This document shows, one piece after another, positions 1 to 8,192 of a stretch of DNA of 64,000 bases. Numbering within the stretch: the first letter of the stretch is position 1; the number at the start of each line of letters is the position of its first letter. Source of the DNA: Eshraghiella sp964414835. Lineage in GTDB: Bacteria > Bacillota > Clostridia > Lachnospirales > Lachnospiraceae. The position numbers and the translations under genes are program-made. A model generated the notes under the pieces. That model was not told the origin of the DNA. It ran no database searches and saw only the letters and a program-made list of their open reading frames with translations. The stretch covers positions 62,001-126,000 of the forward strand of contig CAYPWY010000002.1 of the NCBI GenBank assembly GCA_964414835.1. The letters run 5' to 3'.

Positions 1-257
1 CGGTGGACAATGTTGATGAGAAACAGATTGACCGTGTTGAGGCGATAATTCTTTCAATGACGCCTAAGGAGAGGGCTAATCCTAATCTGCTTAACCCTTC
101 ACGCAAAAACAGAATTGCAAAGGGCGCAGGAGTTGACATTGCAGAAGTCAACAGGCTTGTCAAGCAGCAGGAGCAGATGAAAAAAATGATGAAACAGCTT
201 CCCGGTATGATGGGAGGTAAAGCAGGTAAAAGAGGAAGATTTAAATTTCCTTTTTAA
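1..257 (+). CDS. ffh: Signal recognition particle protein Ffh, C-terminal part (cut by window start)
   Basis: Only the last 85 or so codons are inside the window; the reading frame runs in from the left edge, so the first in-frame GTG at position 3 is not a start. The fragment is the end of the methionine-rich M domain, which binds 4.5S/6S SRP RNA and signal peptides: it has the SMTPKERANP segment, the RIAKGAG helix and the Met/Lys-rich KKMMKQLPGMMGG stretch with a basic tail. Ffh targets nascent membrane and secreted proteins to FtsY and Sec. It is followed 36 bases later by rpsP, the usual Firmicutes order. Confidence 0.93.
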   Translation, partial: VDNVDEKQIDRVEAIILSMTPKERANPNLLNPSRKNRIAKGAGVDIAEVNRLVKQQEQMKKMMKQLPGMMGGKAGKRGRFKFPF

Positions 258-293
258 TACACAATTACATGAAATATATGGAGGTAAATTAAC

Positions 294-539
294 ATGGCAG
301 TTAAAATCAGATTAAGAAGAATGGGAAAGAAGAAGGCTCCTTTTTATAGAATTATTGTAGCCGATTCAAGGTCTCCGAGAGATGGAAAATTCATCGAGGA
401 AATCGGAACATATGACCCAAATACCGACCCTAGCACATACAAGGTTGATGAGGAGCTTGCTAAAAAGTGGCTTGCCAACGGTGCTCAGCCAACAGAGGTT
501 GTTGGTAAGATCTTCAAGCTTGCCGGAATTGAGAAATAG
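294..539 (+). CDS. rpsP: 30S ribosomal protein S16
   Basis: Small basic protein of 81 residues, normal for S16, which binds 16S rRNA and helps assemble the small subunit. The N-terminal RLRRMGKKKAPFYRIIVAD block is the family signature. The ATG has a good GGAGGTAA ribosome-binding site 5-8 bases upstream. It lies between ffh and khpA in the conserved ffh-rpsP-khpA-rimM-trmD-rplS operon. Confidence 0.98.
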   Translation: MAVKIRLRRMGKKKAPFYRIIVADSRSPRDGKFIEEIGTYDPNTDPSTYKVDEELAKKWLANGAQPTEVVGKIFKLAGIEK

Positions 540-571
540 TCAACAGACACGGCAGGTCAGGAGGTAATCAT

Positions 572-799
572 ATGAAGGAGTTAGTTGAAATTATTGCAAA
601 AGCACTTGTTGATAATCCTGATGAAGTGGTAGTTACCGAGACGGTTAAGGAAAAAGCAATCATTATTGAGCTTAAGGTTGCACAGTCTGATACGGGTAAG
701 GTAATAGGAAGACAGGGCAGAATTGCCAAGTCAATAAGGGCGGTAGTTAAAGCTGCTGCTACCAAGGAAGACAAGAAGGTTATTGTAGATATTATGTAA
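572..799 (+). CDS. khpA: KH-domain RNA-binding protein KhpA (YlqC)
   Basis: A 75-residue single KH-domain protein. The RNA-binding GxxG loop is GRQG at residues 46-49, between the two KH helices. In other Firmicutes KhpA partners with KhpB/Jag and affects cell elongation and RNA metabolism. Length, motif and position between rpsP and rimM agree with the family. AGGAGG lies a few bases upstream of the ATG. A strong terminator-like hairpin follows before rimM. Confidence 0.95.
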   Translation: MKELVEIIAKALVDNPDEVVVTETVKEKAIIIELKVAQSDTGKVIGRQGRIAKSIRAVVKAAATKEDKKVIVDIM

Positions 800-845
800 C
801 TAATGTGGTTTTGTGACAATGTGAATATATTGTACAAAATGATTC

Positions 846-875
846 AGAGCTGTCCAAACGGACAGCTCTTGTTTT
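846..875 (+). terminator. Perfect 10-bp hairpin between khpA and rimM
   Basis: Arms AGAGCTGTCC (846-855) and GGACAGCTCT (860-869) pair perfectly around AAAC, followed by TGTTTT. It has the form of an intrinsic terminator but sits 11 bases before the rimM start, so it probably trims expression inside the operon rather than ending it. Confidence 0.75.
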
Positions 876-886
876 AAGGAGTTTCA

Positions 887-1408
887 ATGGAAGATTTGTT
901 AAGAATCGGCGTGATAACGTCCACACATGGTATTGGGGGAGAGGTTAAGGTATATCCTACAACAGATGACAGCCGCCGTTTTAAAAAGCTTAAGAAATGC
1001 ATACTGAAAACGGCAGGGCGTAATGCCGAAGCCTTGGAGCTGGATATTGCAGGCGTTAAGTTTTTTAAGAATATGGTGATTCTTAAATTCAAACAGTTTG
1101 GTAATATTAACGAAGTGGAAAAATATAAAAACGCAGAGTTGTATGTAACAAGGGATAATGCTGTTCCGCTTGAAAAAGACGAGTATTTTATATGCGACCT
1201 TATAGGCTTAAGTGTTGTCGACGAGGACAATAACGTAATAGGACAGGTTACAGATGTTTTGCAAAGCGCTGCCAATGACGTGTATGAAGTGACTGACCAA
1301 TCAGGGAATACCTATCTTTTTCCTGCAATCAGGCAGTGCATACTTAAGGTTGACCTTGAAGCGGGACGTATGTATGTGCATATATTGAAAGGATTGTTGG
1401 ATTTATGA
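887..1408 (+). CDS. rimM: Ribosome maturation factor RimM
   Basis: A 173-residue protein of standard length. RimM binds S19 and helps mature the 3' (head) domain of the 30S subunit. The N-terminal domain starts with LLRIGVITSTHGIGGEVKV, the family signature; the C-terminal PRC-barrel begins near EYFICDLIGLSV. AAGGAG lies just upstream of the ATG. It ends in a 4-base ATGA overlap with trmD, implying translational coupling, and follows the khpA hairpin by 11 bases. Confidence 0.96.
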   Translation: MEDLLRIGVITSTHGIGGEVKVYPTTDDSRRFKKLKKCILKTAGRNAEALELDIAGVKFFKNMVILKFKQFGNINEVEKYKNAELYVTRDNAVPLEKDEYFICDLIGLSVVDEDNNVIGQVTDVLQSAANDVYEVTDQSGNTYLFPAIRQCILKVDLEAGRMYVHILKGLLDL

Positions 1409-2151
1409 TGAATTTTCATGTGCTTACGCTTTTTCCTGAGATGATAGAAAATGTTTTGGGGGAAAGCATAACAGGGCGTGCCATCAGAAACGGAAGTATT
1501 ACGCTTAATACAGTCAATATACGTGATTTTACTGACAATAAACATGGGCATGTGGACGATTATCCTTACGGCGGAGGAGCAGGAATGGTTATGCAGCCGG
1601 AGCCTGTATATAAGGCTTACCAAGCTGTGGCAGACCATATCGAAGAACCGGTAAGGGTTATATATCTGACACCGCAGGGGAAGGTTTTCAACCAAAGTAT
1701 GGCGGAGGAGTTTGCAAAGGAAAAAAATCTTGTTTTTCTCTGCGGACATTACGAAGGCGTTGATGAGCGCGTACTTAACCGCATAGTGACAGATTACGTT
1801 TCAATCGGCGATTATGTGCTGACAGGCGGAGAGCTTCCGGCGATGGTTATGATAGACGCTATTTCAAGAAAGGTTTCCGGTGTGCTTGGCAATGATGTGT
1901 CTGCCGAGATAGAGACTTTTTATGATAATCTTTTGGAATATCCTCAGTATACCAGACCGGAGGTGTTTGACGGAGAAAGAGTTCCCGATGTGCTTTTATC
2001 AGGTCATCATGCCAATATTGACAAGTGGCGCAGGGAAAAATCCCTTGAAAGAACTTATGATTTCAGACCTGATTTGCTTATTGATGCCAATTTAAGCCCT
2101 AAGGATAAGGAATACCTTGAAAAATATAAGGAAATCAAAGAAAAAATGTAA
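1405..2151 (+). CDS. trmD: tRNA (guanine-37-N1)-methyltransferase TrmD
   Basis: SAM-dependent SPOUT methyltransferase making m1G37 in tRNAs with G36, which prevents +1 frameshifting. The start MNFHVLTLFPEM, the knot region with GHYEGVDERV and SIGDYVLTGGELP, and LLSGHHANI near the C-terminus are all family motifs. About 248 residues, normal. Two ATGs in a row (1405 and 1408) are possible; the first overlaps the rimM stop by 4 bases and is closer to AAAGGA. Confidence 0.97.
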   Translation: MMNFHVLTLFPEMIENVLGESITGRAIRNGSITLNTVNIRDFTDNKHGHVDDYPYGGGAGMVMQPEPVYKAYQAVADHIEEPVRVIYLTPQGKVFNQSMAEEFAKEKNLVFLCGHYEGVDERVLNRIVTDYVSIGDYVLTGGELPAMVMIDAISRKVSGVLGNDVSAEIETFYDNLLEYPQYTRPEVFDGERVPDVLLSGHHANIDKWRREKSLERTYDFRPDLLIDANLSPKDKEYLEKYKEIKEKM

Positions 2152-2158
2152 TTTTGTG

Positions 2159-2187
2159 TTGCAATTATTATTTTCTTATGTTAAAAT
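2159..2187 (+). promoter_or_regulatory. Housekeeping promoter for rplS
   Basis: TTGCAA (2159-2164), a 17-base spacer and TAAAAT (2182-2187). It lies right after trmD, about 100 bases before the rplS start, and gives the L19 gene its own promoter and a leader RNA. Confidence 0.65.
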
Positions 2188-2193
2188 ACAACA

Positions 2194-2280
2194 GTTGTAA
2201 TGCACAGCAATGTGTTGCGCAAGTTAATAGTGGCGGTCCGCTGTTACATAATAGTATTAAGAACGTCATATATCAGGAGG
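2194..2280 (+). promoter_or_regulatory. Possible L19 leader RNA
   Basis: The stretch from the predicted transcription start to the ribosome-binding site is about 90 bases and can form CACA-GCAA-TGTG, a short stem capped by a GNRA loop, and a G-U-rich hairpin AGTGGCG-GTC-CGCTGTT. An autoregulatory L19 leader is known in low-GC Gram-positive bacteria. I cannot confirm that this is the same fold. Confidence 0.3.
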
Positions 2281-2287
2281 AATAGAA

Positions 2288-2635
2288 ATGAACGACATCA
2301 TTAAGAACATTGAAGCAGAGCAGATGAAAAATTCTGTACCTGAGTTCAGAGTCGGAGATACTGTTAAAGTATCAGCTAAGATTAAGGAAGGAAACCGTGA
2401 AAGAATACAGGTTTTTGAAGGAACTGTAATTAAGAGACAGGGCGGAAGCAACCGTGAGACATTTACAGTAAGAAAGATTTCTAACGGCGTAGGTGTTGAG
2501 AAAACATGGCCATTACATTCCCCATTTGTTGAGGATATTAAGGTTGTCAGACGCGGTAAGGCAAGAAGAGCTAAGTTATTCTACTTAAGAGACAGAGTAG
2601 GTAAGGCAGCTAAGGTTAAAGAGGTTGTAAAATAA
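2288..2635 (+). CDS. rplS: 50S ribosomal protein L19
   Basis: A 115-residue L19, which lies at the subunit interface near bridge B8. VPEFRVGDTVKV and ERIQVFEGTVIKRQGG are the family signature, followed by the basic RRGKARRAKLFYLRD segment. The ATG has AGGAGG at the right distance. It has its own promoter after trmD and is closed by a strong terminator. Confidence 0.98.
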   Translation: MNDIIKNIEAEQMKNSVPEFRVGDTVKVSAKIKEGNRERIQVFEGTVIKRQGGSNRETFTVRKISNGVGVEKTWPLHSPFVEDIKVVRRGKARRAKLFYLRDRVGKAAKVKEVVK

Positions 2636-2650
2636 TTTAATCTGAAGTGA

Positions 2651-2680
2651 AGGGCATCGGCTTGGCTGATGCCCTTTTTT
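2651..2680 (+). terminator. rplS terminator
   Basis: Arms AGGGCATC (2651-2658) and GATGCCCT (2668-2675) with a short GC-rich apex, followed by a run of six T. Classic intrinsic terminator ending the ribosomal part of the cluster. Confidence 0.9.
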
Positions 2681-2708
2681 GCTGTGTCAAATAAGTTCCC
2701 GTATATTC

Positions 2709-2737
2709 TTGCTCCTTATGTGAAAATGTGATAAAAT
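2709..2737 (+). promoter_or_regulatory. lepB promoter with extended -10
   Basis: TTGCTC (2709-2714), 17-base spacer, TAAAAT (2732-2737) preceded by TGA, giving an extended -10. A GTG at 2728 falls inside this promoter, so it cannot be the lepB start. Confidence 0.65.
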
Positions 2738-2766
2738 ATATAGAGATTTTTTTGAAGGAAATACCT

Positions 2767-3405
2767 ATGATAACATTCAAGAAACGAGAAATAATATACA
2801 GACCTTATGAGCCGATTGTTAAGTTTGCGGCTGATATAGTAATGATTATATGTGCGGCATATCTTCTTGTTATGGCATTTTTTAATAACACTAAGATTGT
2901 GGGACATTCTATGAACGACACCCTTAAGGATGGGGATGTGGTGCTTATTAACAGCATTGCATATGACTTCAGCAAACCTAAGAGATATGATGTGATTGTG
3001 TTTGAGCCTAAGGTTGCCAATGTGTCGCAGTATTATGTTAAGAGAGTAATCGGGCTTCCTGGAGAAACGGTTCAGATTAAGGACGGTAAAGTATATATTG
3101 ACGGTGAAATTCTGAAAGATGATGTGATTGATATTGAGATATATAATGCAGGGGTTGCGGCGGAGCCTATAAGACTGGGACAGAACCAGTATTTTGTTCT
3201 GGGTGACAACCGCAATAACAGCGATGACAGCCGTTTTTCCAATGTGGGACTGGTGTCTTCTGATTCAATTATCGGAAAGCTGTGGCTGATTGTGTATCCT
3301 TTCAGCGATTTTGGAACTGCTAAGGCGGACCAGATTATCGAGGAAGAGACTACGGAAGAAGAAACCATTCAGGAAACAACAGGGGAAGAAAGTCCCACAG
3401 AATAA
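2767..3405 (+). CDS. lepB: Signal peptidase I
   Basis: Membrane serine protease (S26) that removes signal peptides. 212 residues from the ATG at 2767, chosen because GAAGGA lies 7 bases upstream and the earlier GTG is in the promoter. One membrane segment at about residues 21-39; the catalytic pair is Ser48 (GHSMND) and Lys92 (YYVKRVIGLPGE); the GDNRNNSDDSR box follows. The last 25 or so residues form an unusual Glu/Thr tail on the outer side. Operon with rbgA, rnhB and onward. Confidence 0.95.
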   Translation: MITFKKREIIYRPYEPIVKFAADIVMIICAAYLLVMAFFNNTKIVGHSMNDTLKDGDVVLINSIAYDFSKPKRYDVIVFEPKVANVSQYYVKRVIGLPGETVQIKDGKVYIDGEILKDDVIDIEIYNAGVAAEPIRLGQNQYFVLGDNRNNSDDSRFSNVGLVSSDSIIGKLWLIVYPFSDFGTAKADQIIEEETTEEETIQETTGEESPTE

Positions 3406-3433
3406 TTACTGACAGGAAACGGAGATATATTTT

Positions 3434-4282
3434 ATGAAAATACAATGGTATCCGGGACATATGACAAAAGCAAAGCGTATGATGCTGGAGGATATTAAGC
3501 TTATAGACCTTGTGATAGAGCTTGTTGATGCCAGAATACCTATGTCAAGCCGTAATCCGGACATTGACAGTCTTGCTCAGGGAAAATCCAGAGTGATTCT
3601 CCTTAATAAGGCTGATTTGGCAGATGATAAGGTCAATGACAGATGGATTCAATATTTTTCACAGATGGGCTTTCACGTTCTTAAGGTTGACTCAAGAAAC
3701 AGAAGCGGTTTGAAGAATATTAAGGCGGTTATTGACAACGCCTGCAGGGAGAAAAAAGAGCGTGACCGCAGAAGAGGTATAATAAACAGACCTGTTCGCG
3801 CAATGGTGGCAGGAATCCCTAATGTGGGTAAATCGACTTTTATCAATTCTTTTGCAGGTAAAGCCTGCGCCAAGACGGGAAATAAGCCGGGGGTTACAAA
3901 AGGCAAGCAGTGGATAAGGCTTAATAAGGACGTTGAACTTCTTGATACTCCGGGAATACTGTGGCCTAAATTTGATGATGATAAGGTAGGAACCGACCTT
4001 GCCTTTATCGGTTCAGTCAATGACCAGATTATCAATATGACAGAGCTTGCCATGGAGCTTATAGCTTTTATGAAGAAGAATTATAAGGGAAGGCTTGCAG
4101 AACGATACGGTATTAATGAGGAAGCGGATGACACAGGGATAATACAGGGTATTGCTGCCGTAAGAGGCTGTCTGAAGAAAGGCGGTGAGCCTGATTATGA
4201 TAAGGCGTCTGCCATGCTTTTTGATGATTTCAGAGGCGGAATGCTGGGCAGAATATCCATAGAAGTGCCGGAGGATTACTAA
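3434..4282 (+). CDS. rbgA: Ribosome biogenesis GTPase RbgA (YlqF)
   Basis: Circularly permuted GTPase needed for late assembly of the 50S subunit. It begins with IQWYPGHMTKA, typical of the family. The G4 motif NKAD (58-61) comes before the P-loop GIPNVGKST (127-135) and G3 DTPG (171-174), which shows the permutation. 282 residues, normal length. It is followed by rnhB after one base, the order seen in Bacillus. Confidence 0.97.
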   Translation: MKIQWYPGHMTKAKRMMLEDIKLIDLVIELVDARIPMSSRNPDIDSLAQGKSRVILLNKADLADDKVNDRWIQYFSQMGFHVLKVDSRNRSGLKNIKAVIDNACREKKERDRRRGIINRPVRAMVAGIPNVGKSTFINSFAGKACAKTGNKPGVTKGKQWIRLNKDVELLDTPGILWPKFDDDKVGTDLAFIGSVNDQIINMTELAMELIAFMKKNYKGRLAERYGINEEADDTGIIQGIAAVRGCLKKGGEPDYDKASAMLFDDFRGGMLGRISIEVPEDY

Positions 4283-4283
4283 T

Positions 4284-4919
4284 ATGACTAAAGAACAAAG
4301 ATTACAGGCTGAAATACAGCGCACCAGAAATATGCAGCGCTTTGAGAATGAATATTCAATGTACGCACATATATGCGGAGTTGACGAGGCGGGACGCGGA
4401 CCTTTGTGTGGTCCGGTTGTGGCAGGCGCGGTTATATTGCCTAAGGATTGCAGCATATTATATATCAATGATTCCAAAAAACTCAGCGAAAAAATGCGTG
4501 ATGTGCTTTATGATGAGATAGCCAAAGGAGCTGTCGCATGGGGCGTGGGCGTTGTGTCGCCTGAGCGTATTGATGAGATAAATATTTTACAGGCTACTTA
4601 TGAAGCTATGCGTATGGCTATTGATAAATTGGAGATAGCGCCCGATATATTATTTAACGATGCAGTAACCATTCCTGATGTTGACATAAAGCAGGTTCCT
4701 ATTATCAAGGGGGACGCCAAGAGCCAGTCAATTGCGGCAGCCAGCATAATGGCTAAGGTTACACGAGACAGAATGATGCAGCAGTATGATGAGCTTTATC
4801 CGCAGTATGGATTTGCAAGACATAAGGGCTACGGAACAAAGGCGCACATTGAAGCAATTAAGGAATTCGGACCATGTCCTATCCATCGCCGCACATTCCT
4901 GAAAAATATTCTTAAATAA
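4284..4919 (+). CDS. rnhB: Ribonuclease HII
   Basis: Cuts RNA in RNA/DNA hybrids and removes single ribonucleotides from DNA. CGVDEAGRGPLCGP supplies the catalytic Asp34 and Glu35, and IIKGDAKSQSIAAASIMAKVTRD is the second family block. 211 residues. It starts one base after the rbgA stop, so the two are probably translated together. A type I enzyme (rnhA) also lies in this window at 19928. Confidence 0.97.
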   Translation: MTKEQRLQAEIQRTRNMQRFENEYSMYAHICGVDEAGRGPLCGPVVAGAVILPKDCSILYINDSKKLSEKMRDVLYDEIAKGAVAWGVGVVSPERIDEINILQATYEAMRMAIDKLEIAPDILFNDAVTIPDVDIKQVPIIKGDAKSQSIAAASIMAKVTRDRMMQQYDELYPQYGFARHKGYGTKAHIEAIKEFGPCPIHRRTFLKNILK

Positions 4920-4972
4920 ATAATTAATGTATTCACGCCCTTTTTGCATAAGGGAGCAAAGGTATTACAGCT

Positions 4973-6586
4973 ATGAATCTTAACGTTGCAGGAATTAACC
5001 AAACACAAAATGTTGATAATAATATGGTTTCCGGTCAGGGCGTCGGCAGCCAGATAAATATTCCTGTGTCGGGAGCTTTAAGTCCCAGTCAGGCAGGCAT
5101 AAGTCTGCTTCTGCATCTTAATACCGGTGATGTTTTTACCGGTGAAATCACCAACATAACAAACAACCAGATTACTATTGCGTTATCGGACGGTGCTTCG
5201 GTTACGGCAACACTTGCCGACGCGCTGTCATACAATATAGGAGATACAGCTTCCTTTTCCATAAAGGATAATTCAGGAGAGCAGATTATTCTCAAATCTG
5301 TCAACAGGGAAAATATCAAAGACCTTATGAATGACCAGACTATCAGAGGTGCAATACAAAATGCAGGTCTGGCAGTAAATGACACGACTGTGTCACTGGT
5401 ACATAACCTTATGAAGCAGGGACAGCCAATAGATGCCAACACGCTTAATAACTATGTTCGTATGCTTGAGGGCAGCGTCAATGCAACGCCTGAGGATGTG
5501 GTGCTTATGACCAAGATGGGAATACCTGTTACAGATGAAAATGTTGCGGCACTTCATGATTACTATGATTTCAGTGAGGGCATAACAGGGAAAGCTCTTG
5601 ACATATCAGATAACCTTTACAATATCATAAATGAACTGGCGGATGCTTCACCGGAGGAAATATCAGAGTTTGTCAAAAGCTTCACAAGCTCATTTGGGGA
5701 AACGGTGTCGCTTCCTGAAAGCTTAGGTCAGGCATTCAGCAGTGAAACACTTGAAGCGCTTGCAAAAAACATACAGGAGTTTTCGGGGGAAGCTGTAGAA
5801 ACTGACGGAACTTCCAAAGGGGCTGTTTCAGACAGTACGAAAGCATTGATTGACGGGTTGTCGGCAAAGGTCAGCGACGGCAGTATCACTGCCAAGGAAT
5901 TTCTTAATGAATTTGCGGAGCTTGCTGCAAAATCTGACATTGACCGAGGAACGTTAAAGCAATTTACAGGTTCGGAGACATTTAAGAAGATAACTCAAAA
6001 CATGGTGCGGCAGGAGCTGTTTCTTCGCCCTGAGGACGTAAACAGTGATTCGATAAAGCGTATGTATGCAAAGGTAATCAATGACAGCGGCAGCATGGCA
6101 GAAAAATTTGCCGGGGATTCCAAAATGACGCCGCTTTTAAACAACATGAACAGTATTTCCAATGATGTGCAGTTTCTTAATGATCTCAACCAGTTTATGG
6201 CTTTTGTGCAGTTACCGCTTAAAATGACAGGTCAGAATGCCCATGGAGATTTATATGTATATAGCAAAAAGCGCAGTGCATCCCAGAATAATGATGAGCT
6301 TAAAGCGCTTCTGCATCTTGATATGGATAATCTGGGACCTATGGACATATTTGTGACAATGCATAAGCAGAATGTATCCACCGATTTTAAGGTGGCTTCT
6401 GATGATATACTGGATTATATTCAGGAGCATATGGATGAGCTGACCGCCAGACTGAATAAATTAGGTTATACTGTCAGCAACACTGTTCAGGTCAGCGGCA
6501 AGGATTACGGATTTAAGCCATCGGTCATAGAAAACGAGCTTCCGCCGGCTGTTATAAAACGTTATAGTTTTGATGTGAGGGCATAG
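4973..6586 (+). CDS. FliK-like protein (YlqG type)
   Basis: 537 residues, no signal peptide or membrane segment. Near residues 37-110 is a small beta-rich region (LNTGDVFTGEITNI); the middle is helical and Ser/Ala/Glu-rich. The last 100 or so residues (LGPMDIFVTMHKQNVSTDF, YIQEHMDELTARLNKLGY) look like the C-terminal domain of flagellar hook-length regulator FliK. Its position after rnhB and before an FlhB-like gene matches Bacillus ylqG-ylqH. No flagellar gene is nearby. Function unknown; a role in substrate switching with its neighbour is inference. Confidence 0.6.
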   Translation: MNLNVAGINQTQNVDNNMVSGQGVGSQINIPVSGALSPSQAGISLLLHLNTGDVFTGEITNITNNQITIALSDGASVTATLADALSYNIGDTASFSIKDNSGEQIILKSVNRENIKDLMNDQTIRGAIQNAGLAVNDTTVSLVHNLMKQGQPIDANTLNNYVRMLEGSVNATPEDVVLMTKMGIPVTDENVAALHDYYDFSEGITGKALDISDNLYNIINELADASPEEISEFVKSFTSSFGETVSLPESLGQAFSSETLEALAKNIQEFSGEAVETDGTSKGAVSDSTKALIDGLSAKVSDGSITAKEFLNEFAELAAKSDIDRGTLKQFTGSETFKKITQNMVRQELFLRPEDVNSDSIKRMYAKVINDSGSMAEKFAGDSKMTPLLNNMNSISNDVQFLNDLNQFMAFVQLPLKMTGQNAHGDLYVYSKKRSASQNNDELKALLHLDMDNLGPMDIFVTMHKQNVSTDFKVASDDILDYIQEHMDELTARLNKLGYTVSNTVQVSGKDYGFKPSVIENELPPAVIKRYSFDVRA

Positions 6587-6593
6587 GTGGCAT

Positions 6594-6881
6594 ATGGAGG
6601 ATAACAAGGAAAAAAGAAAACAGGCTATAGCCCTTCAATATAATCCAGGGGATGAAGCTCCGTCCATCGTGGCATCCGGAATGGGTGTTCTTGCCGAAAA
6701 AATAATAGAAAAGGCAAAGGAAAGTGATGTTCCTCTTTATGAGGATTCCAAGCTTGCCGACACTTTATCCAAGCTGGAAATAGGAGATATGATACCGCCG
6801 GAATTATACAGTGTAGTGGCGGAAATACTTGTATTTGTTGACAATCTGGATAAACTTAAGAGCAAAATAAAAGGAAAGTAG
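6594..6881 (+). CDS. FlhB C-terminal-domain homologue (YlqH type)
   Basis: 95 residues that align with only the small cytoplasmic fragment of FlhB left after self-cleavage: ALQYNPGDEAPSIVASGMG, a helical middle with VPLYEDSKLADTL, and IPPELYSVVAEILVFV. There is no membrane part, and the self-cleaving NPTH motif that would come just before it is absent. It starts 7 bases after the FliK-like gene, so the pair is co-translated. In flagella these two domains bind each other; here the partner system is unknown. Confidence 0.7.
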   Translation: MEDNKEKRKQAIALQYNPGDEAPSIVASGMGVLAEKIIEKAKESDVPLYEDSKLADTLSKLEIGDMIPPELYSVVAEILVFVDNLDKLKSKIKGK

Positions 6882-6884
6882 AGG

Positions 6885-7256
6885 ATGGAGTATAAGAATA
6901 AGCATCTGACAGGCGCCAGATACGAGGACATTGCAATAAGTTATTTGATTAAAAAGGGGCATATAATACTAAAAAGAAACTACCGTAATCCGTATGGAGA
7001 AATAGATATAATATCCAGAATAGACAATACACTGGTTTTTACCGAATGTAAATACAGAAGCAGCGGCAGGTACGGCGACCCGTTGGAGTCAGTCAATGCA
7101 GTTAAGCAGCGGAAAATCAGCAAAACAGCGCTATGTTATTATTCACAAAGCAGTTATTATAATGAACTGACATGCAGATTTGATGTTATTGCAATATACG
7201 GAGACGGAACAATAAAACATGTAGAAAATGCTTTTGAATTCAGAGGTCGGATATGA
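6885..7256 (+). CDS. YraN / UPF0102 family nuclease-like protein
   Basis: 123 residues with the restriction-endonuclease-like core of UPF0102: YLIKKGHIILKRNYRN, then YGEIDIISRIDNTLVFTECKYR, giving the E-D...E-K acidic/lysine pattern. Biochemical role not established. It starts three bases after the FlhB-like gene and its stop overlaps the start of pgeF, so it is part of the same operon. Confidence 0.85.
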   Translation: MEYKNKHLTGARYEDIAISYLIKKGHIILKRNYRNPYGEIDIISRIDNTLVFTECKYRSSGRYGDPLESVNAVKQRKISKTALCYYSQSSYYNELTCRFDVIAIYGDGTIKHVENAFEFRGRI

Positions 7257-8110
7257 ACATCAAGTATATTAATTTTGACAATACAACAAGATTTAATAAT
7301 GGTAAGACGCCTTATATTACTTTTCATAATTTTGAAAAGCTGGACTTTGTGAGACATGGCTTTTCCACAAGGCTTGGCGGTGTAAGCGAAGGTGTCTTTT
7401 CTTCCATGAATCTGAATTTTACAAGAGGCGATGATGCGAAAGCAGTGACACGCAATTTTCAGCTGATTGGTGATGCCATCGGAATACGTCCTGAGGATAT
7501 GGTTTATGCCAAACAGACACATACGACTAATGTTATGGAGGTCGGTCAGGAGCATCGGGGAATGGGAGTGGTGAGACAGCGCTGCTATGATGATATTGAC
7601 GGATTTGTGACCAATAAGCCCCAAGTGGCACTTGTTACCACATATGCGGACTGCGTTCCGGTTTTTCTTGCTGACCCTGTACAGAAATCCATCGGTCTTG
7701 TTCATTCCGGCTGGCGGGGAACCGTAAATAACATAGCTAAGGCGGCGGTCGATAAAATGGTATCATTGTATGACAGTAATCCAAGTGATATAGCAGCGTT
7801 TATAGGGCCGTCAATATGCCGTAACTGTTATGAGATAGGTCAGGATGTGGCACAGCAGTTTGCGGCTGCTTACGGAGAAAGTGTTTTTGAGGGGATACTG
7901 TATCCTGAGGAACCGGGATTACAAAGCAATGGGAAATTCCGTCTTGATTTGCACCGTGCCAATGTTGTAAATCTTCTTAATTCAGGTCTTAAAGCAGAAA
8001 ATATAGGTGTGACCGATATATGCACCTGCTGTAATCCCGATTTGCTGTTTTCACATAGGGCAAGCAAAGGAAAACGTGGCGGGCTGTGTGGATTTCTGGA
8101 GATAAAATAA
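7253..8110 (+). CDS. pgeF: Laccase-domain protein, peptidoglycan editing factor PgeF (YfiH)
   Basis: 285 residues of the multicopper-oxidase-like YfiH family. HGFSTRLGGVSEG, YADCVPVFLAD, VHSGWRGTVNNI and CCNPDLLFSHRASKGKRGG carry the conserved His and Cys residues. In E. coli the family prevents wrong amino acids in the stem peptide; purine nucleoside phosphorylase activity is reported for other members. A 4-base overlap with yraN shows coupling. It is followed by a terminator shared with the convergent prs. Confidence 0.9.
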   Translation: MNIKYINFDNTTRFNNGKTPYITFHNFEKLDFVRHGFSTRLGGVSEGVFSSMNLNFTRGDDAKAVTRNFQLIGDAIGIRPEDMVYAKQTHTTNVMEVGQEHRGMGVVRQRCYDDIDGFVTNKPQVALVTTYADCVPVFLADPVQKSIGLVHSGWRGTVNNIAKAAVDKMVSLYDSNPSDIAAFIGPSICRNCYEIGQDVAQQFAAAYGESVFEGILYPEEPGLQSNGKFRLDLHRANVVNLLNSGLKAENIGVTDICTCCNPDLLFSHRASKGKRGGLCGFLEIK

Positions 8111-8144
8111 TAATAATAATCAAGTTCATTGCATATGCGGATAA

Positions 8145-8183
8145 AATGCCCCTCCTGAACGCAGTGGTTCAAGGAAGGGCATT
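8145..8183. terminator. Bidirectional terminator between pgeF and prs
   Basis: AATGCCC (8145-8151) pairs with GGGCATT (8177-8183), extended inward by TCCT/AGGA and GAAC/GTTC with one mismatch. It lies between two convergent genes and is flanked by AT-rich sequence on both sides. Confidence 0.8.
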
Positions 8184-8192
8184 ATATATTTA

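Noticed and set aside
2728..2766. GTG at 2728 as a longer lepB start
   Set aside because: It lies within the -10 region of the promoter and has no ribosome-binding site; the ATG at 2767 has GAAGGA at good spacing.
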